From the NCBI GenBank assembly GCA_048270425.1, contig JBLWSY010000001.1:310001-374000 (forward strand): DNA of 64,000 nt, in the 5' to 3' direction. Below, piece by piece: positions 37,587 through 46,987 of this stretch (its first letter is position 1; the number at the start of each line of letters is the position of its first letter). The notes under the pieces are model-generated. The model was not told the DNA's origin. It searched no databases and was given only the letters and a program-made list of their open reading frames with translations. This DNA is from Oceanospirillum sp048270425 (GTDB lineage Bacteria > Pseudomonadota > Gammaproteobacteria > Pseudomonadales > Halomonadaceae). The position numbers were made by a program, and so were the translations under genes.

Positions 37587-38539
37587 GACAGGATACTCCG
37601 ATACAAGGCAGTGGATTGCTGTTTCCGTTACTGATAGCTGTTTGTACACACCTGTTGGGCTTTTGGTTGCTTTGGTTTGGCTGGCAGCAGGCCAGTACCA
37701 TCTCTGAGCAGCGTATACCCAGAATTAATCCTGAGGATATTATTTCAGCGGTTGCTGTACAGCAGGACCCGATTGAGGCGATGCGCCAGAAGCAGAACGC
37801 CGAGGATGCTGCAAGGGCCAAAGCGAGAGCGGAGCAGGAGCGGCTCCGCCAGCAGGAACTGCAACGCCAGGCCGAGGCGCGAAAGCAGGCCTTGATACGT
37901 CAAAAAGAGGAAGAAGCGCGCCAGAAAGAATTAGAGCGTAAGCGACAGGAAGCAGCGGCTAAACGAGAAGCTGATCGCAAGGCGGCTGAACAAGCGAAAA
38001 AGCAGGCGGAATTGAAGCGTCAGCAGCAGTTAAAGGCGGAACAGGCTAAAAAAGCTGAAGAGGCCCGAAAGCAGGAAGAGATACGCAAGCGGGAGGCTCA
38101 GTTAGCTGCTGCTAAGGAACAGAAAGCGGCTTTGGCAGCGGCTGAAGCTGAGCGCAAGCGGAAAGAAGCCCTGGAGCTCGAAAAGCGTTCACTACAAGCG
38201 TCTATGGCGGACGAAGACGCTTACATGTCGGAGCTTAATGACCGAGACGAGTTGGCATCAATGGAAGCGCTGATAAAAACCTATGTTGAACAGAATTGGT
38301 CTCGCCCCCCAACTGCCCGAAAAGGGATGCAGGCAGTGCTCAAGATTGAGCTCTTGCCGACAGGCGAAGTGAAGTCCGTTACCATTGTTGAATCCAGTAC
38401 AGATAAAGCTTTTGACCGTTCGGCGGAGCAGGCTGTGTATCGTGCAGGGCCTTTCCGTGAATTACAGGATCTGAAGCCGCATCAGAGAGATGAGTTCCGA
38501 TCGTTTAATCTGAGGTTTAAGCCTGAGGATATAGAGTAA
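37583..38539 (+). CDS. tolA: TolA, periplasm-spanning protein
   Basis: The 318-residue protein has one N-terminal transmembrane helix (LLFPLLIAVCTHLLGFWLLW), a long charged coiled coil rich in K, E, Q, A and R (about residues 65-215), and a C-terminal TonB-like domain (ALIKTYVEQNWSRPPTARKG, then LKIELLPTGEVKSVTIVESS). It links TolQR in the inner membrane to Pal and TolB. Starts inside tolR and ends on the tolB ATG. Confidence 0.95.
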   Translation: MRQDTPIQGSGLLFPLLIAVCTHLLGFWLLWFGWQQASTISEQRIPRINPEDIISAVAVQQDPIEAMRQKQNAEDAARAKARAEQERLRQQELQRQAEARKQALIRQKEEEARQKELERKRQEAAAKREADRKAAEQAKKQAELKRQQQLKAEQAKKAEEARKQEEIRKREAQLAAAKEQKAALAAAEAERKRKEALELEKRSLQASMADEDAYMSELNDRDELASMEALIKTYVEQNWSRPPTARKGMQAVLKIELLPTGEVKSVTIVESSTDKAFDRSAEQAVYRAGPFRELQDLKPHQRDEFRSFNLRFKPEDIE

Positions 38540-39846
38540 TGCATTTTAAAAAATGGCTTAAAGCAGCTGCAGTTACTTTGCTATTTGTCACCCAGCAATC
38601 AGTTGCAGATCTGACCATTGAGATCACCCAGGGAAATGACAGAGCTACACCGGTTGCTGTTGTGCCCTTTGCCTGGCTCGGGCAAAGCCCGCTTCCTCAG
38701 GATGTTGCTCAGATCATCTCGGATGATCTGGAGCGAAGTGGTCTGATTCGCCCTTTATCCCGCAGCGATATGTTGAGCCTGCCTAGCCAGAAGAGTGAAA
38801 TTTACTACCGGGACTGGTCGTTGCTGAAACAGGATTATTTGCTGATTGGGCAGGTTCGCCCTTCAGTTTCCCCCGGCGTATTGACGATCCAGTTTGAACT
38901 CTATGACGTAGTTCGCCAGACCCGTGTTTTGGGGGAGGTTATTTCCGGCAAACCGACTGAACTACGCTCGAGAGCACACTATATAAGCGATAAGGTGTTT
39001 GAACATCTGACAGGGATTGAGGGTGCTTTTTCAACTCGCCTGGCTTATGTCACCGTCAGAAAAGATGAGGCGGGTCAGAGCAAATATGAACTCAAGGTTT
39101 CTGATGCGGATGGTCGTCGTGAGAAATCTATTTTGACAACGTATAAGCCGATTCTGTCACCATCCTGGTCGCCGGATGCTCAGCATTTGGCCTACGTGTC
39201 TTTTGAAACTGGCCGGCCCGGTGTTTTCATTCAGAATGTGTACACAGGTAAGCGGCGTCAGTTGACTGCATTTAAGGGACTGAATGGCGCTCCGGCCTGG
39301 TCGCCTGACGGAGAAAAGCTGGCTGTCGTTTTATCCAAAGATGGTAACCCTGAGCTTTATGTTATCGATCTTAATACCTATAAAATGAAGCGCCTTACAC
39401 GCCATTACGGAATCGATACAGAACCTGAATGGTCACCGGATGGCACAAAGATTATGTTCACCTCTTCTCGTAGTGGTGGCCCCCAGATTTACCAACTTGA
39501 TTTAGTATCAGGTGAAACAGAGCGACTGACATTTGAAGGTGGTTACAATGCTCGCGCTCGGTTCTCTCCGGATGGTACTGAAATCTACTTTGTGCATCAG
39601 AAAGATGGGATCTTTCATATTGCTGCGCAAGAGTTGGCAAATAATCGTCTGAGAATACTCACTCAGACACCATTAGATGAGTCTCCCAGTGTTTCTCCTA
39701 ATGGAAGTATGTTAATTTATGCGACACAGGAAGGATCACGGGGATATTTAGGAGCTGTATCTGTAAATGGTCAGATTCGTTACCGACTTCCCTCCCAGCG
39801 TGCTGACGTACGTGAGCCTGCTTGGTCGCCTTTTTTAACGAATTAA
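38539..39846 (+). CDS. tolB: TolB, periplasmic beta-propeller protein
   Basis: A 435-residue secreted protein: signal peptide (about 1-23), an N-terminal alpha/beta domain, and a six-bladed propeller with repeated SPSWSPDAQHLAYVS, APAWSPDGEKLAVVL, EPEWSPDGTKIMFTS and ARFSPDGTEIYFV blocks. TolB binds Pal and is released by TolA. Its ATG overlaps the tolA stop by one base (TAATG). Confidence 0.96.
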   Translation: MHFKKWLKAAAVTLLFVTQQSVADLTIEITQGNDRATPVAVVPFAWLGQSPLPQDVAQIISDDLERSGLIRPLSRSDMLSLPSQKSEIYYRDWSLLKQDYLLIGQVRPSVSPGVLTIQFELYDVVRQTRVLGEVISGKPTELRSRAHYISDKVFEHLTGIEGAFSTRLAYVTVRKDEAGQSKYELKVSDADGRREKSILTTYKPILSPSWSPDAQHLAYVSFETGRPGVFIQNVYTGKRRQLTAFKGLNGAPAWSPDGEKLAVVLSKDGNPELYVIDLNTYKMKRLTRHYGIDTEPEWSPDGTKIMFTSSRSGGPQIYQLDLVSGETERLTFEGGYNARARFSPDGTEIYFVHQKDGIFHIAAQELANNRLRILTQTPLDESPSVSPNGSMLIYATQEGSRGYLGAVSVNGQIRYRLPSQRADVREPAWSPFLTN

Positions 39847-39894
39847 TATTTTTATTTAACTATAAAGTAAGTCCGATCGCTTCAGGAGCCTGAT

Positions 39895-40464
39895 ATGGAA
39901 TTTAAAAAATACAGCAAGACTTTGTTCTTTGGTGCAACTCTGGCCGTTCTGGCTGGTTGTGGTAATGAAGCTGTTACTCAAGATGATGTAAACGATGCAG
40001 CAGCTTCTGCTGAAGGCCAGGTTCAGCCTGTTGTGACCAGTGATGGTTCAAGCCTGGATTCAGCTGTTGATGGCTCTAAGCTGCAGCAGGAAGCACAGAA
40101 CCTGGAAGATAAAGCCAACTCAGCTGCTGCAGGTATGCCGGAAGTTGAAACTATTTACTTCGACTTTGACACGTCTGTAATTCGTGAAGATTCCCGTGAA
40201 ATTCTGGACCTGCACGTTGCTTACCTGCGTCTGAATCCTTCTCAGAATGTTGTTCTGGAAGGTCATGCTGATGAGCGTGGTACTCGTGAGTACAATAACG
40301 CACTGGGTGAGCGTCGTGGTAATGCTGTAAAAGATTATTTCATGGTTCAGGGTGTTAACGCTGACCAAATCGAAGTGATCAGCTACGGTGAAGAAAAGCC
40401 AGCAGTTATTGGTCATAACAACGCTGCATGGTCTAAAAACCGTCGTGTAGAAATCAAGTACTAA
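39895..40464 (+). CDS. pal: Pal, peptidoglycan-associated lipoprotein
   Basis: A 189-residue outer-membrane lipoprotein. The signal peptide ends in lipobox LAGC (Cys22). After an acidic Ala/Gly-rich linker comes the OmpA-like domain: VETIYFDFDTSVI, then LEGHADERGTREYNNALGERRGNAV and VISYGEEKPAV, which binds meso-DAP of peptidoglycan. AGGAG lies before the ATG. Confidence 0.97.
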   Translation: MEFKKYSKTLFFGATLAVLAGCGNEAVTQDDVNDAAASAEGQVQPVVTSDGSSLDSAVDGSKLQQEAQNLEDKANSAAAGMPEVETIYFDFDTSVIREDSREILDLHVAYLRLNPSQNVVLEGHADERGTREYNNALGERRGNAVKDYFMVQGVNADQIEVISYGEEKPAVIGHNNAAWSKNRRVEIKY

Positions 40465-40481
40465 GCTAAGACGGAGGCAGG

Positions 40482-41249
40482 ATGTTTATCCCATTCCGTA
40501 ATGCTTTAAGGGTGCTGCCATTATTGGCAGCATCTTTTTCTCTTCAGGCCGCAACGTTATTCACGGATGATAATGCGCCTGTACTGGGAGCTGAACCTGT
40601 TCGGTCCCAGCCTTTTCCTCAGCCTCAGAATTCTGCTAACGCACAGCTTCTGCTACAGATCCAGCAATTGCAAAATGAGATGCAGATGTTGCGCAATGTG
40701 GTCGAACAGCAGCAAATGATGATTACGCAACTTCAGAAAGACGGTCGTGACCGTTATCTGGATGTTGATCGTCGTTTGACTGATCAGGCAAAACAGCTTT
40801 CTGATCTAAAGGCGAACAAACCTTCGCCGGCAGACTCTACCGTTAAATCGGATGTATTACCGGTAGTGAATGGTACGGCTAAAGAAGCTTATCAGAATGC
40901 CTACAACCTGGTGAAAGAGCAGAAGTTTGATCAGGCGATCACTGCTTATCAGGGGTTTATTAAAAACTACCCTGATTCTTCACTACTGCCTAATGCTTAT
41001 TATTGGTTGGGTGAGCTTTATATGGTTAAGAATCTTACTCAGGAGGCGGAAAGAGTTTTCCTGACTGTTGTAGAAACTTATCCAAAAAGTCGTAAAGTTC
41101 CCGATGCCAGTTATAAGTTAGGTTTGGTTTATGCTCGATACGGTCAGATGGATAAAGCTAAAGCTCAGATGAATGCCGTTAAGAAGCAGTTCCCTAAAAG
41201 TACTGCTTCAAAACTCGCAGATCAGTTTCTGGATGCACAAAAGAAATGA
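40482..41249 (+). CDS. cpoB: CpoB (YbgF), Tol-Pal associated TPR protein
   Basis: A 255-residue periplasmic protein: signal peptide (about 1-23, LLAASFSLQAA), a Gln-rich trimerising coiled coil (about 50-105) and C-terminal TPR repeats (AYNLVKEQKFDQAITAYQGFIKNYPDS, AYYWLGELYMVKNLTQEAERVF, ASYKLGLVYARYGQMDKAK). CpoB couples Tol activity to PBP1B during division. It lies 17 bases after pal. Confidence 0.93.
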   Translation: MFIPFRNALRVLPLLAASFSLQAATLFTDDNAPVLGAEPVRSQPFPQPQNSANAQLLLQIQQLQNEMQMLRNVVEQQQMMITQLQKDGRDRYLDVDRRLTDQAKQLSDLKANKPSPADSTVKSDVLPVVNGTAKEAYQNAYNLVKEQKFDQAITAYQGFIKNYPDSSLLPNAYYWLGELYMVKNLTQEAERVFLTVVETYPKSRKVPDASYKLGLVYARYGQMDKAKAQMNAVKKQFPKSTASKLADQFLDAQKK

Positions 41250-41280
41250 TCTGATTTCTGAGTTTAATCTGTTTGTACCG

Positions 41281-41320
41281 ATAAACGGCGCTTTGATATA
41301 CAATGCGCCGTTTATTTTTT
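41281..41320 (+). terminator. Intrinsic terminator after the tol-pal operon
   Basis: ATAAACGGCGC (41281-41291) pairs with GCGCCGTTTAT (41305-41315) and is followed by TTTTTC. The 13-base loop contains TATACA, which with TTGTAC 18 bases upstream could also be a promoter for queC. Confidence 0.75.
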
Positions 41321-41351
41321 CTGTAATTTAATAAGTTGGCGTTGTCGTATC

Positions 41352-42035
41352 ATGGCTTTAAAAAGAGCAGTAGTTTTGGTTTCAGGGGGATTGGATTCAG
41401 CAACAGTTCTCGCAATGGCTGTAGCTGAAGGCTACGAATGTTATGCCTTAAGTTTTGACTACGGTCAGAGGCAGATCTCTGAGCTGAAGGCTGCCGCTGA
41501 GGTTGCAAAAGTCCATGGTGCGAAGGATCACAAGACCATAAAGCTGGGTCTGAATGATTTTGGTGGCTCTGCGCTAACCGATCATGCTATTGATGTTCCG
41601 GAAGGTGAGAGTGAAGGAATACCCGTTACTTATGTCCCTGCGAGAAATACAGTTTTTCTGTCAATTGCGCTTGCTTGGGCTGAAGTATTGCAGGCTCAGC
41701 ATATTTTTATTGGTGTGAATGCTGTTGATTATTCCGGCTATCCCGATTGTCGGCCTGAGTTTATTGAGGCCTATGAAGCAATGGCAAACTTAGCCACCAA
41801 AGCCGGGGTAGAGGGTAATAAGTTATCCATTGAGACACCTTTGTTAGCGCTGACTAAGGCTGAGATCATTCAGTCGGGCATTGCAGCAGGTGTTGACTAC
41901 AGCCTGACGGTATCCTGTTATCAGGCGGATGAAAATGGTCGTGCCTGTGGTGTATGTGATAGTTGCCGGTTAAGGGCTAAAGGGTTTGATGATGCTGGTG
42001 TGGCAGATCCGACCCGATATAAAAAAACGGTTTAG
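41352..42035 (+). CDS. queC: 7-cyano-7-deazaguanine synthase QueC
   Basis: QueC makes preQ0 from 7-carboxy-7-deazaguanine with ATP and ammonia, for the modified tRNA base queuosine. The 227-residue protein has the PP-loop VSGGLDSATVLA and a zinc site, C-x8-C-x2-C-x2-C, in CYQADENGRACGVCDSC near the C-terminus. The usual partner gene queE, often next to it after cpoB, is not in the window. Confidence 0.96.
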   Translation: MALKRAVVLVSGGLDSATVLAMAVAEGYECYALSFDYGQRQISELKAAAEVAKVHGAKDHKTIKLGLNDFGGSALTDHAIDVPEGESEGIPVTYVPARNTVFLSIALAWAEVLQAQHIFIGVNAVDYSGYPDCRPEFIEAYEAMANLATKAGVEGNKLSIETPLLALTKAEIIQSGIAAGVDYSLTVSCYQADENGRACGVCDSCRLRAKGFDDAGVADPTRYKKTV

Positions 42036-42111
42036 TCAGTAAGACCGCGGGTCTGTGCGCTGATTTGTTAAAACCGGCAGATGAATTGATGGTGCGAGTG
42101 AGGATTTTTTT

Positions 42112-42885
42112 ATGTTGTGTGAGTTTGATTACAAAGCCCCGGCAGATCTGCTGAAAGATCGTATTATTCTTGTAACCGGTGCCAGTGATGGTATTGGTCG
42201 AGAAGCTGCTAAATCCTACGCAGCCCATGGTGCTACGGTGATTTTGGTTGGTCGTACTATTAAAAAGCTTGAAGAAGTGTATGACGAGATCGAAGAGGCA
42301 GGTGGTGCTCAACCTGCTATTTTCCCGCTGAATTTTGAGACCGCGACCTACAAAGATTACGGCGAAATGGCCGAACTGCTGCAGAAAGAGTTTGGTCGTA
42401 TTGATGGCGTTCTGCATAACGCTGGCATCCTTGGCTCCCTGACACCTGTTGAGGCCTATAACCCGCAACTTTGGGAGCAGGTGATGCAGGTGAACTTTAA
42501 CTCTGCGCTGCTGATGACTCAGTCCCTCTTGTCTCTGATGTATGAGTCTAAGGACGCCAGCATCATTTTTACCTCTTCAAGTGTGGGGCGTAAAGGGCGT
42601 GCTTTCTGGGGAGCTTACAGTATCTCAAAATTTGCTACTGAAGGTCTGATGGAGACGTTGGCGGATGAGCTGGAGAATATCTCCAATATTCGTGTTAATA
42701 GTCTGAACCCGGGAGCGACACGAACGGCAATGCGACAGCTGGCTTATCCGGGAGAAAATCCTGCAACACTGCGCACCCCAAAGGAGATTATGGGGACATA
42801 CCTGTATCTGATGGGGCCGGATAGTAAGGGTGTGAATGGGCAGAAATATGATGCACAGCCGCCCAAAGTCGATGCTGAAGCCTGA
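42112..42885 (+). CDS. YciK-like short-chain dehydrogenase/reductase
   Basis: A 257-residue SDR with NAD(P) motif VTGASDGIGREAA, NAG in LHNAGILGS, catalytic Ser in FTSSSVGRKGRAFWG and Y-x3-K in AYSISKFATEG. The start and the GRAFWGAYSISKFA segment fit the YciK family. The substrate is not known. Its place facing mupP/ubiG matches Pseudomonas gene order. Confidence 0.88.
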   Translation: MLCEFDYKAPADLLKDRIILVTGASDGIGREAAKSYAAHGATVILVGRTIKKLEEVYDEIEEAGGAQPAIFPLNFETATYKDYGEMAELLQKEFGRIDGVLHNAGILGSLTPVEAYNPQLWEQVMQVNFNSALLMTQSLLSLMYESKDASIIFTSSSVGRKGRAFWGAYSISKFATEGLMETLADELENISNIRVNSLNPGATRTAMRQLAYPGENPATLRTPKEIMGTYLYLMGPDSKGVNGQKYDAQPPKVDAEA

Positions 42886-42902
42886 TTTTTGAAGCGTTAG
42901 GA

Positions 42903-42928
42903 AAAACGGCCAATTGGCCGTTTTTTTT
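42903..42928. terminator. Bidirectional terminator between the SDR gene and mupP
   Basis: AAAACGGCCAATTGGCCGTTTT is a perfect 22-base palindrome (42903-42924) followed by TTTT on the plus strand and preceded by AAA for the minus strand. Confidence 0.88.
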
Positions 42929-42970
42929 GTTTATAACGCTTACGCCTGGTTTCGCGGAACCCATGATGGC

Positions 42971-43630
42971 TCAAAGCTCAAATAGCTCAGCGATATCGTG
43001 ACTGTTCCTAACAGTATAATCAGCCTGCCATTCAAGAACTCGCTCTGGTGCTTCCAGATAGCCATATGCTGCTGCGATAGTTCTCATTCCTGCGGCTTTC
43101 CCCGCTTCGATATCACGAAGATGATCCCCTATATAAACGCAGTTTGTGGGCTCAGCATCAATTTGCTGGCAGGCGAACAACATAGGGCGTGGGTCAGGTT
43201 TGGCGATATTTAAGTCATCGGGGCAGACAACGACATCAATGATAGGAGTGATCTGCATCGCATCCAGTAACAACTCTGTGTAGAGGCGTGGTTTGTTAGT
43301 AACGATGCCCCAGGGGATTCCTTTATCTCTGAGATGAGTTGTGAAGGCTTCCAGCCCATCAAACCAAGTGGTGTGCGTTGCTATATTGGCTTCATAGAGC
43401 TTCAGAAGGCGCTCTCTGAGTTGCTGTTTGTGCTCATCCGGTATTCTTCCGAAGCCATAATCCAGCATGGCGTTGGCACCGTTTGAGACGTGGAGCCTTA
43501 TCGACTCCAGAGGGAGTATCGGTCTGTTTTCTTCGGCAAGCAGTAAATTAAGGCAGTTTGCCAGATCATTGGCGGTGTCCAGCAGGGTGCCGTCAAGATC
43601 AAAAAGTACAGCTGAGGGAGTTCTGATCAT
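42971..43630 (-). CDS. mupP: N-acetylmuramic acid 6-phosphate phosphatase MupP (HAD family)
   Basis: MupP dephosphorylates MurNAc-6-phosphate in the cell-wall recycling route that bypasses de novo UDP-MurNAc synthesis. The 219-residue HAD enzyme has VLFDLDGTLLDTANDL, GIVTNKPR and IGDHLRDIEAGKAAGM (motifs I, II, IV). Position beside ubiG and the YciK-like SDR follows the Pseudomonas order, which separates it from phosphoglycolate phosphatase Gph, the main alternative. No clear ribosome site precedes the ATG; a hairpin ends 8 bases before it. Confidence 0.85.
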   Translation of the reverse strand: MIRTPSAVLFDLDGTLLDTANDLANCLNLLLAEENRPILPLESIRLHVSNGANAMLDYGFGRIPDEHKQQLRERLLKLYEANIATHTTWFDGLEAFTTHLRDKGIPWGIVTNKPRLYTELLLDAMQITPIIDVVVCPDDLNIAKPDPRPMLFACQQIDAEPTNCVYIGDHLRDIEAGKAAGMRTIAAAYGYLEAPERVLEWQADYTVRNSHDIAELFEL

Positions 43631-43633
43631 AAT

Positions 43634-43660
43634 AAAAACAGGCCGCTAATTGCGGCCTGA
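43634..43660 (-). terminator. Terminator-like hairpin between ubiG and mupP
   Basis: On the minus strand CAGGCCGC and GCGGCCTG form an 8-bp stem (43659-43652 with 43646-43639), then TTTTT at 43638-43634. The T-run ends a few bases before the mupP ATG, where the ribosome site should be. Confidence 0.7.
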
Positions 43661-43666
43661 TTGTCC

Positions 43667-44395
43667 TTAAATTGTTTCTGCAGGTTTAAAACACTGGAGC
43701 AGGTAGTTGACCGTAACATCCTTTGCATCAAGCTTGTATTGCTTGGTTAGCGGGTTGTAGGTCATGCCAGTCAGTTCTCCATTCTTAAGTCCTGCGGCTC
43801 GAGTCCAGCTGCCCAGTTCTGAAGGACGAATAAACTTGCTGAAGTCGTGGGTGCCCTTTGGTAGCATTTTCAGCAGATATTCGGCACCGACAATGGCGAA
43901 AAGATAGGCTTTTGGGTTGCGGTTAATGGTCGAGAAAAAGACCTGGCCACCGGGCTTTACCAGTCGGGCGCATGCGGCAATCACCTTGGCAGGTTCCGGC
44001 ACGTGTTCCAACATCTCAAGACAGGTAACGACGTCATACTGCTCAGGTTCCTGATCTGCCAGCTCTTCAGCGGTGATGCGGTGATAGTTGATTTTAAGTC
44101 CGCTTTCCAGCTGGTGAAGTTTCGCGACTGACAGCGGCGCTTCACCCATATCAATACCAGAGACATCGGCACCACGCTGAGCCATGCTTTCACTCAGAAT
44201 TCCGCCACCGCAGCCCACATCGAGAACCTTTTTGCCCGCCAGACCAGCACGCTCATCGATAAAGTTCAGACGCAGTGGGTTGATATCATGTAAAGGTTTG
44301 AACTCGCTTTCCCGATCCCACCAACGTGATGCCAGGGCCTCGAATTTTGCAACTTCGCTGAAGTCAACATTCTGTGGGTTGTTAGACTCAGTCAT
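43667..44395 (-). CDS. ubiG: Ubiquinone biosynthesis O-methyltransferase UbiG
   Basis: UbiG performs both O-methylations of ubiquinone synthesis. The 242-residue protein has SAM motif VLDVGCGGGILSESMA, EMLEHVP and the family segment FFSTINRNPKAYLFAIVGAEY. The ATG at 44393-44395 has AGGAG 7 bases upstream; an ATG five codons earlier is less likely. The first 8 bases overlap the end of mtaD, indicating one transcript. Confidence 0.95.
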   Translation of the reverse strand: MTESNNPQNVDFSEVAKFEALASRWWDRESEFKPLHDINPLRLNFIDERAGLAGKKVLDVGCGGGILSESMAQRGADVSGIDMGEAPLSVAKLHQLESGLKINYHRITAEELADQEPEQYDVVTCLEMLEHVPEPAKVIAACARLVKPGGQVFFSTINRNPKAYLFAIVGAEYLLKMLPKGTHDFSKFIRPSELGSWTRAAGLKNGELTGMTYNPLTKQYKLDAKDVTVNYLLQCFKPAETI

Positions 44396-45716
44396 GGCGG
44401 TCTCCTGCACGGATTTTATCTCCCCATTGTTGGGCTTTTTGTTTCAGTTTTTCAATATCGATCTGGGTCAGCAGACCATCACGAACAAGCATTTTACCGT
44501 TAACCCAGACATGATTCACCTTGTCAGCCATGCGGGTATAAACCAACTGTGAAACGGGGTGAAAAACCGGCAAGGTTTCCAGGCGGTTCATATCGATGGC
44601 AATGATGTCAGCGGCTTTGCCTTTCTCAAGGCTCCCTGTGTGTTGATCGATGCCAAGGCATTCTGCGCCGCCAAGGGTAGCCATGCGAATGGCATCATAG
44701 GCAGGCACTGCCGCTGCATCACCTGCGACAGCTTTGGCCAGCTGTGCTGCCGTTTGCATTTCACCGAACATATCCAGATCATTGTTGCTCGCTGCGCCAT
44801 CGGTGCCCAAGGAAACGCTGACTCCGGCTTTCTGCAGTTTGTCGACAGGACAGAAACCGCTGGCCAGCTTCAGGTTTGATTCCGGGCAATGTACGACTTT
44901 GACATTATTTTTAACAAGTAGCGCAAGATCGTCATCATTGATCTGAGTAACGTGGACTGCCTGAAAATTAGGACCAAGTAATCCTAGTTGCTCAAGGCGT
45001 GCGATTGGGCGTAGCCCTGTTTTTTCAGCTTCAGCTACTTCAAAAGCTGTTTCATGAACATGCATTTGAACAGGAATCTGAAGCTCTTCGCGCAATGAGG
45101 CTATTTTCTTTAGTGGCTCGTCAGAAACTGTGTACGGAGCATGCGGACCAAAAGCGATAGAAACAAGGGCGTTATGACGTTGAGTCGCATGAACATCAAC
45201 CGCTTTGTGAATGCCTTCATCGGCGTCCTTAGCCCAGGGTGTCGGGAAGTCCAGAATTGGGCAGCAAATCTGAGCTCGTATACCCAGTTCTGTAGCGGTT
45301 TCAGCGGCAACGTCCGGGTAGAAGTACATGTCACTGAAACAGGTCGTGCCGGACTTCAGCATTTCAGCTATAGCCAGCCGCGTGCCATCACGAACAAACT
45401 CAGGGCTGACAAAAGCCGCCTCTGCCGGCCAAATATGTTCCTGTAGCCAGGTCATCAGAGCGAGATCATCTGCTAGTCCACGGAAAAGGCTCATAGCAGC
45501 GTGACCGTGCGCATTGATCAGGCCGGGCATCAGCAGTTGATCTGTCAGTTCCAGCTCATGTTTGGACGAATAAGTTTGTCTCGCCTGATCCGTTGGCAGA
45601 ACGTCGAGAATTTTTCCCTGGCTGATCGCTATGCTGTGGTGCTCCAGTACGGACTGAGCGGCATCAACCGGTACGATCCAGCGAGCGTGCAAAAGTGTAT
45701 CGACTTGGCTCGTCAT
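44388..45716 (-). CDS. mtaD: 5-methylthioadenosine/S-adenosylhomocysteine deaminase (TRZ/ATZ family)
   Basis: MtaD deaminates methylthioadenosine and related adenosines. The 442-residue amidohydrolase has metal ligands in GLINAHGHAAMSLFRGLADD, later VHETAFEVAEAE, VHCPESNLKLASG and SLGTDGAASNNDLDMFGEM. The start at 45716 gives MTSQVDTLL; the open upstream part is not family-like. Divergent from mtnA, the next enzyme of methionine salvage in this pathway, as in Pseudomonas. Confidence 0.92.
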   Translation of the reverse strand: MTSQVDTLLHARWIVPVDAAQSVLEHHSIAISQGKILDVLPTDQARQTYSSKHELELTDQLLMPGLINAHGHAAMSLFRGLADDLALMTWLQEHIWPAEAAFVSPEFVRDGTRLAIAEMLKSGTTCFSDMYFYPDVAAETATELGIRAQICCPILDFPTPWAKDADEGIHKAVDVHATQRHNALVSIAFGPHAPYTVSDEPLKKIASLREELQIPVQMHVHETAFEVAEAEKTGLRPIARLEQLGLLGPNFQAVHVTQINDDDLALLVKNNVKVVHCPESNLKLASGFCPVDKLQKAGVSVSLGTDGAASNNDLDMFGEMQTAAQLAKAVAGDAAAVPAYDAIRMATLGGAECLGIDQHTGSLEKGKAADIIAIDMNRLETLPVFHPVSQLVYTRMADKVNHVWVNGKMLVRDGLLTQIDIEKLKQKAQQWGDKIRAGDRHD

Positions 45717-45888
45717 AAAGAGAAAATCCTGATAGATAACAAAAACTTCCACACAGTATATGCACTTTTTCATGCGCTGGCACTGTCGATTTTTCTGCTC
45801 CTCGTTATAATGTCGGCCTCGATTTTATCCTGTTGGCCTAAGGTCCGAATTATGACTGGGCGCAGCGAACTTTTTACCGGAGTACTAA

Positions 45889-46965
45889 ATGAGCATCAGT
45901 GAAGAAAATGGTGTAGAGGCGATTATCTGGCAGGATGACCACCTGAAGTTGCTGGATCAGCGAATTCTGCCCGAAAAAGAAGAGTACCTCTCATACTATG
46001 ATTCTGGTGCAGTAGCCTCTGCTATCACAGATATGGTGGTTCGTGGTGCTCCGGCAATTGGTATAACTGCAGCCTATGGCGTTGTTCTGGCTGCCCGTGC
46101 CTGTTTTGCTAAGTCTCCTGGAGACTGGAAAGCACCTTTGGCGGATTCTATCCAGGTTTTAGCTGACTCACGCCCAACGGCCGTGAACCTGTTCTGGGCG
46201 CTGGATAAGATGAAGTTAGTAATCGAAAAGCTACCGATGGATGCTGATCCGGAAGCGGCTTTGCTTAAAGTGGCTATTGGGATTCATCAGTCTGATATTG
46301 CTGCTAACCGCACGATGGGTGAGTTCGGTGCAGAATTGATAGCAGATACTCAGGATTCCGGTCGTTCAGTAATGACCCACTGCAACACGGGTGCGCTGGC
46401 TACCGGTGGTTTAGGTACGGCATTGGGCGTTATTCGTACTGCCTTCGATAAAGGCCTTATTGATCATGTGCATGCTGATGAAACCCGCCCATGGTTCCAG
46501 GGCGCACGTCTCACAGCATGGGAGCTGATGCGCGAAGGTATTCCGGTTTCTCTCAATGTTGAAGGTGCGGCGGCTCATATTATGAAGACTCAGGATATAT
46601 CCTGGGTGATCGTGGGAGCTGACCGGATCACTGCCAATGGTGATGTTGCCAACAAAATAGGTACATATAATCTCGCGGTTCTGGCATTGCACCATGGTGT
46701 GCGTTTTATGGTCGTTGCTCCGTCCAGCACCATCGATATGAGCCTTGAGCATGGCGATGACATCCCGATTGAAGAGCGTGGACCAGAAGAAGTCGTTGCG
46801 GTCAAAGGTCAGCAGGTTGCCCCTGAAGGAGTTGAGGTGTTTAATCCGGTATTTGATGTGACACCGGCAGACCTGATCGATGTTATTGTGACAGAGAAAG
46901 GTGTGGTAGAGCGGCCGACAGTTGAGAAGATGAAAGCCTTAATGAGTAATGAGCGCCTGCACTGA
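45889..46965 (+). CDS. mtnA: S-methyl-5-thioribose-1-phosphate isomerase MtnA
   Basis: MtnA converts methylthioribose-1-phosphate to methylthioribulose-1-phosphate in methionine salvage. The 358-residue protein has MVVRGAPAIGITAAYG, the catalytic Cys in MTHCNTGALATGGLGTALG and the catalytic Asp region in VIVGADRITANGDVANKIGTY, followed by FMVVAPSSTID. Other mtn genes are not in the window. Confidence 0.96.
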   Translation: MSISEENGVEAIIWQDDHLKLLDQRILPEKEEYLSYYDSGAVASAITDMVVRGAPAIGITAAYGVVLAARACFAKSPGDWKAPLADSIQVLADSRPTAVNLFWALDKMKLVIEKLPMDADPEAALLKVAIGIHQSDIAANRTMGEFGAELIADTQDSGRSVMTHCNTGALATGGLGTALGVIRTAFDKGLIDHVHADETRPWFQGARLTAWELMREGIPVSLNVEGAAAHIMKTQDISWVIVGADRITANGDVANKIGTYNLAVLALHHGVRFMVVAPSSTIDMSLEHGDDIPIEERGPEEVVAVKGQQVAPEGVEVFNPVFDVTPADLIDVIVTEKGVVERPTVEKMKALMSNERLH

Positions 46966-46987
46966 AAATCAGTTTAGGGTAGCAAAG

